A stretch of DNA of 64,000 nt, from assembly GCF_036046055.1 (NCBI RefSeq), contig NZ_CP107939.1, positions 1,860,001 through 1,924,000 of the forward strand, written 5' to 3'. The translations under genes and the position numbers were made by a program. Within the stretch, counting starts at the first letter, position 1. Every line of letters starts with the position of its first letter. This DNA is from Nocardia sp. NBC_00403 (lineage in GTDB: Bacteria > Actinomycetota > Actinomycetes > Mycobacteriales > Mycobacteriaceae). Positions 58,056 through 64,000 of the stretch are shown in pieces. The notes under the pieces were generated by a model. That model saw only the letters and a program-made list of their open reading frames with translations. It was not told the origin of the DNA and did no database searches.

Positions 58056-59021
58056 TCAGCCCGCGGCAACCCCGGCCAGCTCGCGCTTCTTCGCCTCGCG
58101 GGCCAGCATGCGGTCGCGCTGCTCTTCGAACTTGACCACGTCGCCCGCCAGCTTCTCCAGGAAGATCGCGAGTCGATCGCGGACCGCCTCACCACGGGGG
58201 GTGAAGTCGGTGCGTTCGAAGATGTCCCACTTCTTGAGGACTGGCTGCACCACCTCCTCGAGGTGCTGGCGCAGGTCGTAGATGCCGTGCTTGGCCATCA
58301 GCACGCCGTTGCGACGGAAGTTGGGCATGCCTGCGCCCGGCATCTGAAAGTTCTCCAGGATCAACGTGATCGCCTCGATGGACTGATCCGGCGACAGATC
58401 CAGCGCCGCACCGCACATGTTGCGGTAGAAGATCATGTGCAGGTTCTCGTCGGCGGCGACGCGCTGCAGCATGCGGTCGGCGATCGGGTCGTCGCAGACC
58501 TTGCCGGTGTTGCGGTGGCTGACCCGGGTGGCGAGTTCCTGGAAGGTCACGTAGGCGACCGAGTGCAGGAAGCCCGCGTCGGCCTCGGTGGGCGAGGCGA
58601 AGCCGTTGGTCATGTGGATCATGCGCGCCTCTTCGAGGGCGACCGGATCGACGCCGCGCGTGACAACCAGGTAGTCGCGCATGACGATGCCGTGGCGGTT
58701 CTCCTCGGCGGTCCAGCGGCCCACCCACGTGCCCCATGCGCCGTCCTGAGAGAAGTTCTCGGCGATCTCACGGTGGTAGGAGGGCAGGTTGTCTTCGGTC
58801 AGCAGGTTGGTGATCATGGCCGCCTTGGCGACCTCGTTCAGCCGGGACTGCTCCGGGTCCCAATCCACCCCGCCGAGTGCCGCGAAATTGCGGCCTTCGT
58901 CCCACGGGACATAGTCGTGCGGATGCCATTCCTTTGCCAGGGAGAGGTGCCGGTTGACGTTTTCTTCGGCAACCGGCTCCAACTCCGTGAGCAGCTCGAG
59001 TTGAGTCAGATCCCTTGCCAT
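58056..59021 (-). CDS. desA: Acyl-ACP desaturase, DesA1/DesA2 type
   Basis: A 321-residue soluble diiron desaturase. Iron ligands are in TAEENRHGIVMRDYL (ExxH) and AADENLHMIFYRN (ExxH), with YVTFQELATRVSHRN between them. In mycobacteria DesA1 (Rv0824c) is essential and introduces a double bond during mycolic acid synthesis. The position after dusB matches. ATG 59021 is fixed by MARDLTQLELLTEL. A palindrome 76-91 bp upstream of the start is a likely operator. Confidence 0.93.
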   Translation of the reverse strand: MARDLTQLELLTELEPVAEENVNRHLSLAKEWHPHDYVPWDEGRNFAALGGVDWDPEQSRLNEVAKAAMITNLLTEDNLPSYHREIAENFSQDGAWGTWVGRWTAEENRHGIVMRDYLVVTRGVDPVALEEARMIHMTNGFASPTEADAGFLHSVAYVTFQELATRVSHRNTGKVCDDPIADRMLQRVAADENLHMIFYRNMCGAALDLSPDQSIEAITLILENFQMPGAGMPNFRRNGVLMAKHGIYDLRQHLEEVVQPVLKKWDIFERTDFTPRGEAVRDRLAIFLEKLAGDVVKFEEQRDRMLAREAKKRELAGVAAG

Positions 59022-59096
59022 GCATATGCCCTTCATGTGTGCGTGCGCTCTTGCAGGTCGTCCCCCCAAGGTAGGACCGTGCCGATGCGGCCATAC

Positions 59097-59112
59097 CTTA
59101 CGGCACCGTAAG
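59097..59112. promoter_or_regulatory. Palindrome upstream of desA
   Basis: CTTACGGCACCGTAAG is a 7-bp inverted repeat with a CA centre, 76 bp upstream of the desA start. Mycobacterial desaturase genes are controlled by a TetR-type regulator (MadR), and this is a plausible operator of that kind. I have not matched it to a consensus. Confidence 0.5.
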
Positions 59113-59349
59113 TGTGATGCGAAACGCATCTGCCTGGCAATCGATGCCCTGGTGATACACGTCATACGCCTTCGTTGGCGCTCGGCGACCGCGTCGAGTC
59201 TATGGCTTCGGCCCGCAACGAGGGGAATATCGCTACGGGCCGAGAGTTGTTAGCCCATCGTGCTCGATCACACAGTGTGCCTTGATGCGGGACTGCCGCT
59301 GGCGGCAGGACCGGCTCGCACGGCCGACATCGAGTGTCGCAGCGCTGCT

Positions 59350-59940
59350 TCAGCGCTTGCCGCCGAAGAGACTGCCGAGCACGTCCCGCAAAGGGCCACC
59401 TGCGTTCTTGGCCAGTGCCTCGCCGATCGCGCCGCCGATGCCGCCGCTCTTGCTGCTGCCGCCGAGCAGCCCGCCGAGCAGGTCGCCGATGGCACCGCCG
59501 CCTGTCTGTGTCTGCGGTGTGCCTGTGCCACCGCCGCCACCGGTCAGCTGCTTGGCCAGATAGGCGAGCACGATCGGGGCGAGCATCGGCAACAGTTTGG
59601 ACACCAGGTCGTTGCCGCCCGTGCCCTCGGTAGCGCCGAGCGCGCTGATCACCGTGTTCTTCTCTGCACCGAAGACGTTGTCGACGATCTTCGAGCCGTC
59701 CGCGACGTCGACCTCATCGATATCGACCTGGCCCTCGCCTTCGACGAGGTCGCCGTGGTTGTCGAGCGCGCCGACCAGCGAGGCGGCGCCTTCCGGCTGG
59801 GTGGCATTGGCCTGCAATCCGCCGAGCAGCGTCGGCAGCGCCGCCTTGACCGCGTTGGTCGCGGTGCTCTGGTCGACGCCGAGCTTCTCGGCGATCTGGG
59901 CGATGGGTACCTGGGAGAGCAAATCATCGAAAGAAGTCAT
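59350..59940 (-). CDS. DUF937 protein
   Basis: A 196-residue protein of the YidB/DUF937 type: SQVPIAQIAEKLGVDQSTAT at the start, then AVKAALPTLLGGLQANA. The C-terminal half is Gly-rich with GDLLGGLLGGSSKSGGIGGA and ends VLGSLFGGKR. Members are cytoplasmic with alpha-helical repeats; function is unknown. It is separated from desA by 328 bp that include the desA promoter palindrome. Confidence 0.85.
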   Translation of the reverse strand: MTSFDDLLSQVPIAQIAEKLGVDQSTATNAVKAALPTLLGGLQANATQPEGAASLVGALDNHGDLVEGEGQVDIDEVDVADGSKIVDNVFGAEKNTVISALGATEGTGGNDLVSKLLPMLAPIVLAYLAKQLTGGGGGTGTPQTQTGGGAIGDLLGGLLGGSSKSGGIGGAIGEALAKNAGGPLRDVLGSLFGGKR

Positions 59941-60060
59941 CAGATCCGCCTGTCGTCGAGGGTGTCCCGGATGTACAGGTACGCGCCCACAGTAGGGGAA
60001 AGCCCGCGGGCGGTGTGGTGTTGATGGCCGGAGCGGGCGCGTCGCCCATCGATGAGAAAG

Positions 60061-60093
60061 GTCGGGCGTCCGGTACGGAACCGGACGCCCGAC
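60061..60093 (-). terminator. Terminator after tRNA-Lys
   Basis: GTCGGGCGTCCGGT (60061-60074) and ACCGGACGCCCGAC (60080-60093) form a perfect 14-bp stem with a 5-nt loop. It lies 4 bp beyond the tRNA-Lys 3' end and is followed on that strand by CTTTCTC. Confidence 0.9.
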
Positions 60094-60097
60094 AAGG

Positions 60098-60170
60098 TGC
60101 CCCCAGTAGGGCTCGAACCTACGACCTGCGGATTAAAAGTCCGTAGCTCTACCAACTGAGCTATAGGGGC
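60098..60170 (-). tRNA. tRNA-Lys (anticodon TTT)
   Basis: A 73-nt cloverleaf read leftward. The acceptor GCCCCTA pairs with TGGGGGC (one G.T), and the discriminator is A. The D-arm is AGCTCAGTTGGTAGAGCT, the anticodon stem-loop CGGACTTTTAATCCG with TTT, and the T-arm GTAGGTTCGAGCCCTAC. No CCA is encoded. Confidence 0.97.
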
Positions 60171-61040
60171 GCGGAGGGACAGTGTAGTGGGCCTGGCGCG
60201 TATCCGGTAACCGGGGCGGCGGCGCGTCCCATGCCGCCGGGTGCGGCCGGTGCCTGCGCCGTGCCGGCCGCGCCGAGAGGCGGTGTGGCACGCGCCGAGA
60301 GGCGGTGTGGCAGCGGGTAACAAAGGGTGCGAGCGCGACGATGCTGCCGGTAAACATTTGGTACCCAGCTTTGTTCATTTCGCCGAGACATGGATATCAT
60401 CGAAACATGTTGCCTACCAAAGTCTTTGGATTTGCGGGGGGCGCGGGGCCGAAGCTCGGGGGAGCGCGTCGTCGGCGCGAGCTGGTGCCGCGCGTCGAAT
60501 GGACACGTCATCGGTCGGCCGGTCGACTCGGGTGAACGTGGCTGCGACGCTGTCGAATTCGGAAATCGAGCAGGCGACCCGAATTGATTGCGAGATGTTT
60601 GCCGTAACAGATAGTCGAGTCTGCCTGCAACCCTACTCTCCAGTTTGCCGCGTGTCGGATGACGATTCCGGGTACGGTGACGACTTGGTGAATGCCGGAA
60701 GAATCGCCGTCTTGCCCGGCGTTCCGGAATTCGGCCGATCGTTGTTGTGTTCGAACGTGTCGCGACCGGTATGGCCGATCGTGGCGAACTACGAATCGAC
60801 GCCGGGGGAGGCAGATCCGAGACGAAGAAATACCCGGGTGCGCACCCCCTGCGGCGCACCCGGGCAGGAAAACTATACCAGCTGGTGTTTTTGAGGTTTT
60901 TCGCAAGTTTTCGTACCGAAAGTTTGAAACTGGGCGAAAACCCGGTTTGAAGTATTGATAAAACTCATAACTTCGCGCCAAGGGTCTGTTCCTTTGGGGG
61001 CATCGATTGGCGGCGATTAGGCTTCGGAGGCGTTTCGAGC
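60171..61040. other. Long intergenic region upstream of the GBL-receptor-like regulator
   Basis: About 870 bp without a supportable gene. Several open frames exist but none has protein-like composition or a ribosome site. The last 110 bp (60880-60990) are notably AT-rich for this genome. They contain inverted repeats: ACCAGCTGGT near 60877, TTTCGTACCGAAA near 60909, and AAACTGGG/CCCGGTTT (60927-60948, one wobble). These are candidate autoregulatory (ARE-like) sites and promoter elements of the TetR gene. Confidence 0.5.
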
Positions 61041-61706
61041 ATGGCACGGCAGCAAGAGCGGGCCCGCCGGACACGCGCGGCGATTATCAGGTCCGCCGCC
61101 GTTGAGTTCGGGAAGAGCGGCTATGCCGCTGCATCGCTCAACCGCATATTAGAAGGATCGCGCGCGACCAAGGGCGCCATGTACTTTCATTTCGATTCCA
61201 AGGAGGATCTGGCTCGCGCCGTACTGGAGACGGCGGTCGAGCGCTATCGCGCCTCGGCCGAACGTTGGCTCATCAGAACGGATCTCGGTGCGCTGGACAT
61301 CCTGCACGGCATGATCGACGAGATGGCGCTGCGATTGGAGCACGACATCATCGTCCAGGCCGAGTACCGGTTGATCATCGAGCCCGACTTCTATCGGGAC
61401 GTGCAAACCGGTGGTGGACGGATTCTCGGCCGCGCCACCAGGATGCTGACCATCCGTGCTGTCGAGCAAGGGCAGCTGCGCACCGACGCGGACCCGGATC
61501 GCTTCACCCGCACGCTGGCCGCCGCACTCGCGGGTCAGCGCTACATGGTGGACCTCTTCGGCGGCGGGTCGGATCTGCGCGCCAGGTTCCAGGAGGCGCT
61601 CGAGGTGATCGTCGAGGCCATGGCCACTCCAGAGTGGGCCGAGAAGTTCCGCAAGGATGGGTGGCAGGCTCGAGCTCGCCTAGAAGACCTCGGTTTAGGG
61701 CTGTGA
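61041..61706 (+). CDS. TetR regulator, gamma-butyrolactone receptor (ScbR/ArpA-like) type
   Basis: A 221-residue protein. The DNA-binding domain begins MARQQERARRTRAAIIRSAA and includes GYAAASLNRILEGSRATKGA then MYFHFDSKEDLARAV, the strict ScbR/ArpA layout. The ligand domain includes LRLEHDIIVQAEYRLIIEPD. Such receptors bind gamma-butyrolactones or related butenolides and derepress antibiotic or morphology genes. No AfsA-type synthase is in the window, so it appears as an orphan (pseudo) receptor here. ATG 61041 follows GGAGG. Confidence 0.85.
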   Translation: MARQQERARRTRAAIIRSAAVEFGKSGYAAASLNRILEGSRATKGAMYFHFDSKEDLARAVLETAVERYRASAERWLIRTDLGALDILHGMIDEMALRLEHDIIVQAEYRLIIEPDFYRDVQTGGGRILGRATRMLTIRAVEQGQLRTDADPDRFTRTLAAALAGQRYMVDLFGGGSDLRARFQEALEVIVEAMATPEWAEKFRKDGWQARARLEDLGLGL

Positions 61707-61800
61707 CCAGCCGGTTTGGAAAGCGCTACCGGTCTGTCATAAGCTAACCGAGCTCCCAACGGACACCCGTTGAAAGCCGGTCTGGAGGAATCCAGGACGA

Positions 61801-61873
61801 GCCCCCTTCGTCTAGCGGCCTAGGACGCCGCCCTTTCAAGGCGGTAGCGCGGGTTCGAATCCCGTAGGGGGTA
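61801..61873 (+). tRNA. tRNA-Glu (anticodon TTC)
   Basis: A 73-nt cloverleaf. Acceptor GCCCCCT pairs with AGGGGGT (terminal G.T), discriminator A. The anticodon arm CCGCCCTTTCAAGGCGG carries TTC and the T-arm CGGGTTCGAATCCCG is standard. It leads the tRNA-Glu/Asp/Phe cluster. Confidence 0.97.
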
Positions 61874-61901
61874 CGGTCTTCGGATCGTTGGTAGCACGCA
61901 A

Positions 61902-61975
61902 GGCCCTGTGGCGCAGTTGGTTAGCGCGCCGCCCTGTCACGGCGGAGGTCGCGGGTTCGAGTCCCGTCAGGGTCG
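61902..61975 (+). tRNA. tRNA-Asp (anticodon GTC)
   Basis: A 74-nt cloverleaf. Acceptor GGCCCTG pairs with CAGGGTC (one G.T), discriminator G. The anticodon arm CCGCCCTGTCACGGCGG carries GTC and the T-arm CGGGTTCGAGTCCCG is standard. It lies 28 bp after tRNA-Glu. Confidence 0.97.
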
Positions 61976-61981
61976 CAAGAT

Positions 61982-62005
61982 AAGTGCCGGAGCAATCCGG
62001 CACTT
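61982..62005 (+). terminator. Hairpin between tRNA-Asp and tRNA-Phe
   Basis: AAGTGCCGGA-GCAA-TCCGGCACTT is a perfect 10-bp stem with a GCAA (GNRA) tetraloop, 6 bp after tRNA-Asp. It may end the Glu-Asp transcript, partly or fully, before tRNA-Phe, or act as a processing signal. Confidence 0.7.
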
Positions 62006-62034
62006 CGCGTATGGCATTCAATACGGGTGCCTGC

Positions 62035-62111
62035 GGCCAGGTAGCTCAGTTGGTACGAGCGTCCGCCTGAAAAGCGGAAGGTCGCCGGTTCGATCCCGGC
62101 CCTGGCCACCA
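62035..62111 (+). tRNA. tRNA-Phe (anticodon GAA), CCA encoded
   Basis: Acceptor GGCCAGG pairs perfectly with CCTGGCC, discriminator A, and CCA is encoded (62109-62111), unlike the other tRNAs here. The anticodon arm CCGCCTGAAAAGCGG carries GAA and the T-arm CCGGTTCGATCCCGG is standard. Confidence 0.97.
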
Positions 62112-62143
62112 AATCCCTCTGACCAGCTGGTCAGGGGGATTTT
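62111..62143 (+). terminator. Terminator after tRNA-Phe
   Basis: AAATCCCTCTGACCAG with CTGGTCAGGGGGATTT forms a 16-bp stem with one G.T pair and no loop bases at the centre, ending in a TTTT run. It starts at the last base of the encoded CCA. Confidence 0.9.
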
Positions 62144-62313
62144 CGCGTTTCATACCTCCATTGTTCGGATCGGGATTTACGTCCGGCTCCCGGCTCAGGA
62201 CACGTTTGGCCATCGGGCCCTCCGATGTGGTCACCTTCGTCCCAGGCCAACGGTTGTGTCGGGCTTTGCCCGAAATCTCGGATCGGCTGGGGGATCGGTG
62301 GGATGCTGGGGGT

Positions 62314-62496
62314 ATGGCTGAGCGCTGGTATTACTGCCTGAAGCACAACCGGGCCGAGCAGGGGCGGCAGTGTTGGTTCCGGGATCGGATGGGGCCGTAT
62401 CCGGATCAGGCCACCGCTGAGCGGGCGTTGGAGATTGTGCGTGCGCGCAATGAGCGTGAGGATGCGCGGGATCGGTCGTGGCGCGAAGGCGAATGA
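62314..62496 (+). CDS. Small SPOR-type protein
   Basis: A 60-residue protein: AERWYYCLKHNRAEQGRQCW, then MGPYPDQATAERALEIVRAR and an acidic-basic end. The aromatic start, two Cys, and the GPYxxxxxAExAL helix are the pattern of short actinobacterial SPOR-like proteins. Function is unknown; peptidoglycan contact is a guess. ATG 62314 is preferred to the frame start at 62161 because GGGGG precedes it and the upstream sequence is not protein-like. Confidence 0.7.
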   Translation: MAERWYYCLKHNRAEQGRQCWFRDRMGPYPDQATAERALEIVRARNEREDARDRSWREGE

Positions 62497-62966
62497 GGAA
62501 AACCGCGGCGCGGTGCACGTCGTTGTGACACGACGGGCGCCGCGCACAACCGGGTCAGACCATCGCGAAGTGCGTCTTGTCGTCGCCGACGGGCATCGTC
62601 TCGATGCTGGCCGAGTCGTTGACGACGACGGCGGTCCAGGAGCGAAATGGGTCCTTGTCGTCGTCCGGCACGCCGAGCAGCTCGCTGGAAGGTCGAGCAG
62701 TTTCGTTCGGGTGTGAACCAGAAAAAGCTTGGCGAGCGGACCGGCCGTGGTGCAGGCAACAGAATGTCGGTGCGCCCGAGGCATTTCCGGGCGACTGTTG
62801 CACAGGTATCTGGTTCGGCCCCGGAGGTGGGACGAAAGTTGACGGAACGTCGGGGAGTGCGCTCAGGTGCTGTTTAGGTCGATCAAGTACGGTTTCCTGA
62901 AATCAGACGAATGCTCGGGGTCCTGTCGTGGGCTCGGGGCTGACAGGTGAGCAGGGAGGGCGACCC
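62497..62966. other. Intergenic region before ppm
   Basis: About 470 bp with no secure gene. A short minus-strand frame ending at 62555 has a protein-like end (PFRSWTAVVVNDSASIETMP then DDKTHFAMV), with GTG near 62672 as a possible start. It may be the end of a decayed gene or a roughly 40-residue peptide, but I do not recognise it. Confidence 0.4.
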
Positions 62967-63686
62967 TTGAGGGTTACCGTTGTTGTGCCGACCTACAACG
63001 AGCGGGAAAATCTGCCGGTTGCGGTGGAGCGGCTGACGGCGCTGCCAGTGCCCGACCTGCATGTGCTCGTGGTGGATGACAATTCGCCGGACGGGACAGG
63101 TGAGGTCGCCGACAAGTTGGCGGTCGAGCTGCCGAACGTCGTCGGCGTGCTGCATCGCACCGAGAAGGACGGATTGGGCCGGGCCTACATCGCCGGGATC
63201 ACCCGGGCGCTGGACGAAGGTGCCGACGTGGTGATCCAGATGGACGCCGACCTATCCCATCCGGCCGAGGTGATTCCGGCCATGCTGGAGAAGCTGACCA
63301 CCACCGATGCCGGCGTGGTTCTCGGATCGCGCTACGTGCCGGGCGGGTCGACCGCCGCGGAGTGGAAGTGGTATCGCAAGGCGCTCTCGTCGTGGGCCAA
63401 TTTCTACGTGAACCTCATTCTGCGGCTCGGTGTGAAGGACGCCACCGCCGGTTTCAAGGCGTGGAAGGCGGATACGCTGCGCGCGATCGACGTCGCCTCG
63501 ATCCGCAGCAACGGCTATTCGTTCCAGGTCGAGATGAACTATCGGACGATCAAACAGGGCATCACGATTGCCGAGGTGCCGATCCGTTTCGAGGAGCGCA
63601 CCCTCGGCGCATCGAAGATGAGCCTCAAGGTGCAGCTGGAGTCGGCCCTGATGCCGTGGAAGCTGCTCTTCGGTCGCAAGGTGTAG
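62967..63686 (+). CDS. ppm1: Polyprenol monophosphomannose synthase (GT2)
   Basis: A 239-residue GT2 enzyme that transfers mannose from GDP-mannose to polyprenol phosphate, supplying the GT87/GT-C mannosyltransferases of the envelope and protein O-mannosylation. Motifs: VVPTYNERENLP, VVDDNSPDGT, QMDADLSHP, and the DPM1-type end RFEERTLGASKMSLK. It lacks the apolipoprotein N-acyltransferase domain fused to it in M. tuberculosis Ppm1. TTG 62967 is preferred (GGGAGGG 6 bp upstream); GTG 62928 would add 13 residues. A terminator follows. Confidence 0.9.
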   Translation: MRVTVVVPTYNERENLPVAVERLTALPVPDLHVLVVDDNSPDGTGEVADKLAVELPNVVGVLHRTEKDGLGRAYIAGITRALDEGADVVIQMDADLSHPAEVIPAMLEKLTTTDAGVVLGSRYVPGGSTAAEWKWYRKALSSWANFYVNLILRLGVKDATAGFKAWKADTLRAIDVASIRSNGYSFQVEMNYRTIKQGITIAEVPIRFEERTLGASKMSLKVQLESALMPWKLLFGRKV

Positions 63687-63692
63687 CCGAAC

Positions 63693-63733
63693 GCCCAGGG
63701 TCCCGCGTCGTACTCGAATGCGGGGCGCTGGGC
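63693..63733 (+). terminator. Terminator after ppm
   Basis: GCCCAG..CCCGC pairs with GCGGG..CTGGGC across a small internal loop (63693-63706 with 63720-63733), followed by TTTGTT. It lies just after the ppm stop and before the convergent acyltransferase. Confidence 0.6.
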
Positions 63734-63771
63734 TTTGTTCGACAACGCTCGTCTCGTTTTGCCCGAAAGCG

Positions 63772-64000
63772 CTAGTCCGCGTCCGGTTTCGGCCAGTTCA
63801 GCAGCGTGTCGAGGTAGAGCTGTCGTACCGACTCGACCTCGTCGTGCATATCGTCGGGATCCCAGCCGCTCACATCGATGGGCGCGAGGATCGCGACGTC
63901 GACCGTGCCCTTGCGCGCGACCATCGAATTGCGCCACGAGATTTCGCCCGCGTTGCGGATCACCACCGGGATCACCGGCACACCGGCCTGTAGCGCGATA
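63772..64000 (-). CDS. 1-acylglycerol-3-phosphate acyltransferase family protein (C-terminal part)
   Basis: The C-terminal 75 or so residues of a PlsC-type acyltransferase enter from the right edge. VPVIPVVIRNAGEISWRNSM and GTVDVAILAPIDVSGWD match the region after the fourth conserved block of AGPAT enzymes, including the IPVVI segment. Members acylate lysophosphatidic acid in the membrane. It is convergent with ppm. The catalytic HxxxxD block lies beyond the window. Confidence 0.8.
   Translation of the reverse strand, partial: IALQAGVPVIPVVIRNAGEISWRNSMVARKGTVDVAILAPIDVSGWDPDDMHDEVESVRQLYLDTLLNWPKPDAD

Noticed and set aside
60241..60894. A 217-codon plus-strand frame upstream of the TetR gene
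   Set aside because: No ribosome site, irregular composition, and it runs through the AT-rich control region; no homology recognised.

Overview
The window is high-GC, GTG/TTG-start-rich DNA from a mycolic-acid-type actinobacterium. Gene content and order (purS-purQ, M18 peptidase, purL, purF, purM, DUF3073, pabC, nitrobindin, sseC-cysA2, thiX, lmeA, glnR, mshD, pst/phoU, LCP protein, dusB, desA) follow, from memory, the block around Rv0787A to Rv0824c of Mycobacterium tuberculosis. Separate smPurL/PurQ/PurS, a gamma-butyrolactone-type TetR receptor, MshD and a DesA desaturase fit Nocardia best. That genus call is an inference from content, not a database match.

Layout. 1-1.4 kb: partial metallo-hydrolase, then purS-purQ. 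1.4-5.5 kb: structured repeats, a decayed AmiC-type gene, a MarR regulator, an aliphatic amidase that lacks its catalytic cysteine, and an M18 aminopeptidase. 5.4-18 kb: a GT87 mannosyltransferase, purL, two tandem membrane alpha/beta-hydrolases with a CPBP protease, a sterol-carrier-type protein, a DUF3533 membrane protein and purF. 18.5-25.8 kb: a complete oligopeptide/nickel-type ABC importer (SBP, two permeases, fused ATPases) and purM. 26-30.4 kb: DUF3073, asparaginase II, MOSC, YgfZ, PabC. 30.5-37 kb: cydABDC (bd oxidase and its assembly exporter) behind a palindromic operator, then a promoter, leader peptide and three-way-junction RNA. 38-42.3 kb: a leftward sulfur/redox operon headed by a polycysteine leader peptide (DUF4395, rhodanese, SseC, a 31-residue membrane peptide, nitrobindin), then thioredoxin and LmeA. 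42.5-49.2 kb: GlnR, MshD, and pstSCAB behind a PHO box, with phoU convergent. 49.5-52.4 kb: a Tat-exported multicopper oxidase, a ZIP permease and a Rieske lipoprotein, followed by a partial duplicate of the Rieske gene. 52.5-64 kb: LCP ligase, DusB, SDR, a frameshifted Mce-associated-like gene, the DesA desaturase, DUF937, tRNA-Lys, a GBL-receptor-like TetR, tRNA-Glu/Asp/Phe, a small SPOR-type protein, polyprenol-phosphate mannose synthase and a partial acyltransferase.

The genes form a purine core (PurS/Q/L, PurF, PurM) interspersed with envelope-lipid functions (GT87, LmeA, Ppm, DesA, LCP), phosphate and nitrogen control (Pst, PhoU, GlnR), thiol and sulfur chemistry (MshD, CysA2, SseC, thioredoxin), and respiration under low oxygen (CydABDC).

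The most noteworthy items are: (i) two distant copies of a large hairpin element that differ by compensatory base changes; (ii) a promoter, 12-codon leader peptide and perfect three-way-junction RNA after cydC; (iii) a polycysteine leader peptide upstream of the cysA2 operon; (iv) an amidase whose catalytic Cys166 is Gly, beside an internally deleted AmiC gene; (v) the multicopper oxidase / ZIP / Rieske cassette.
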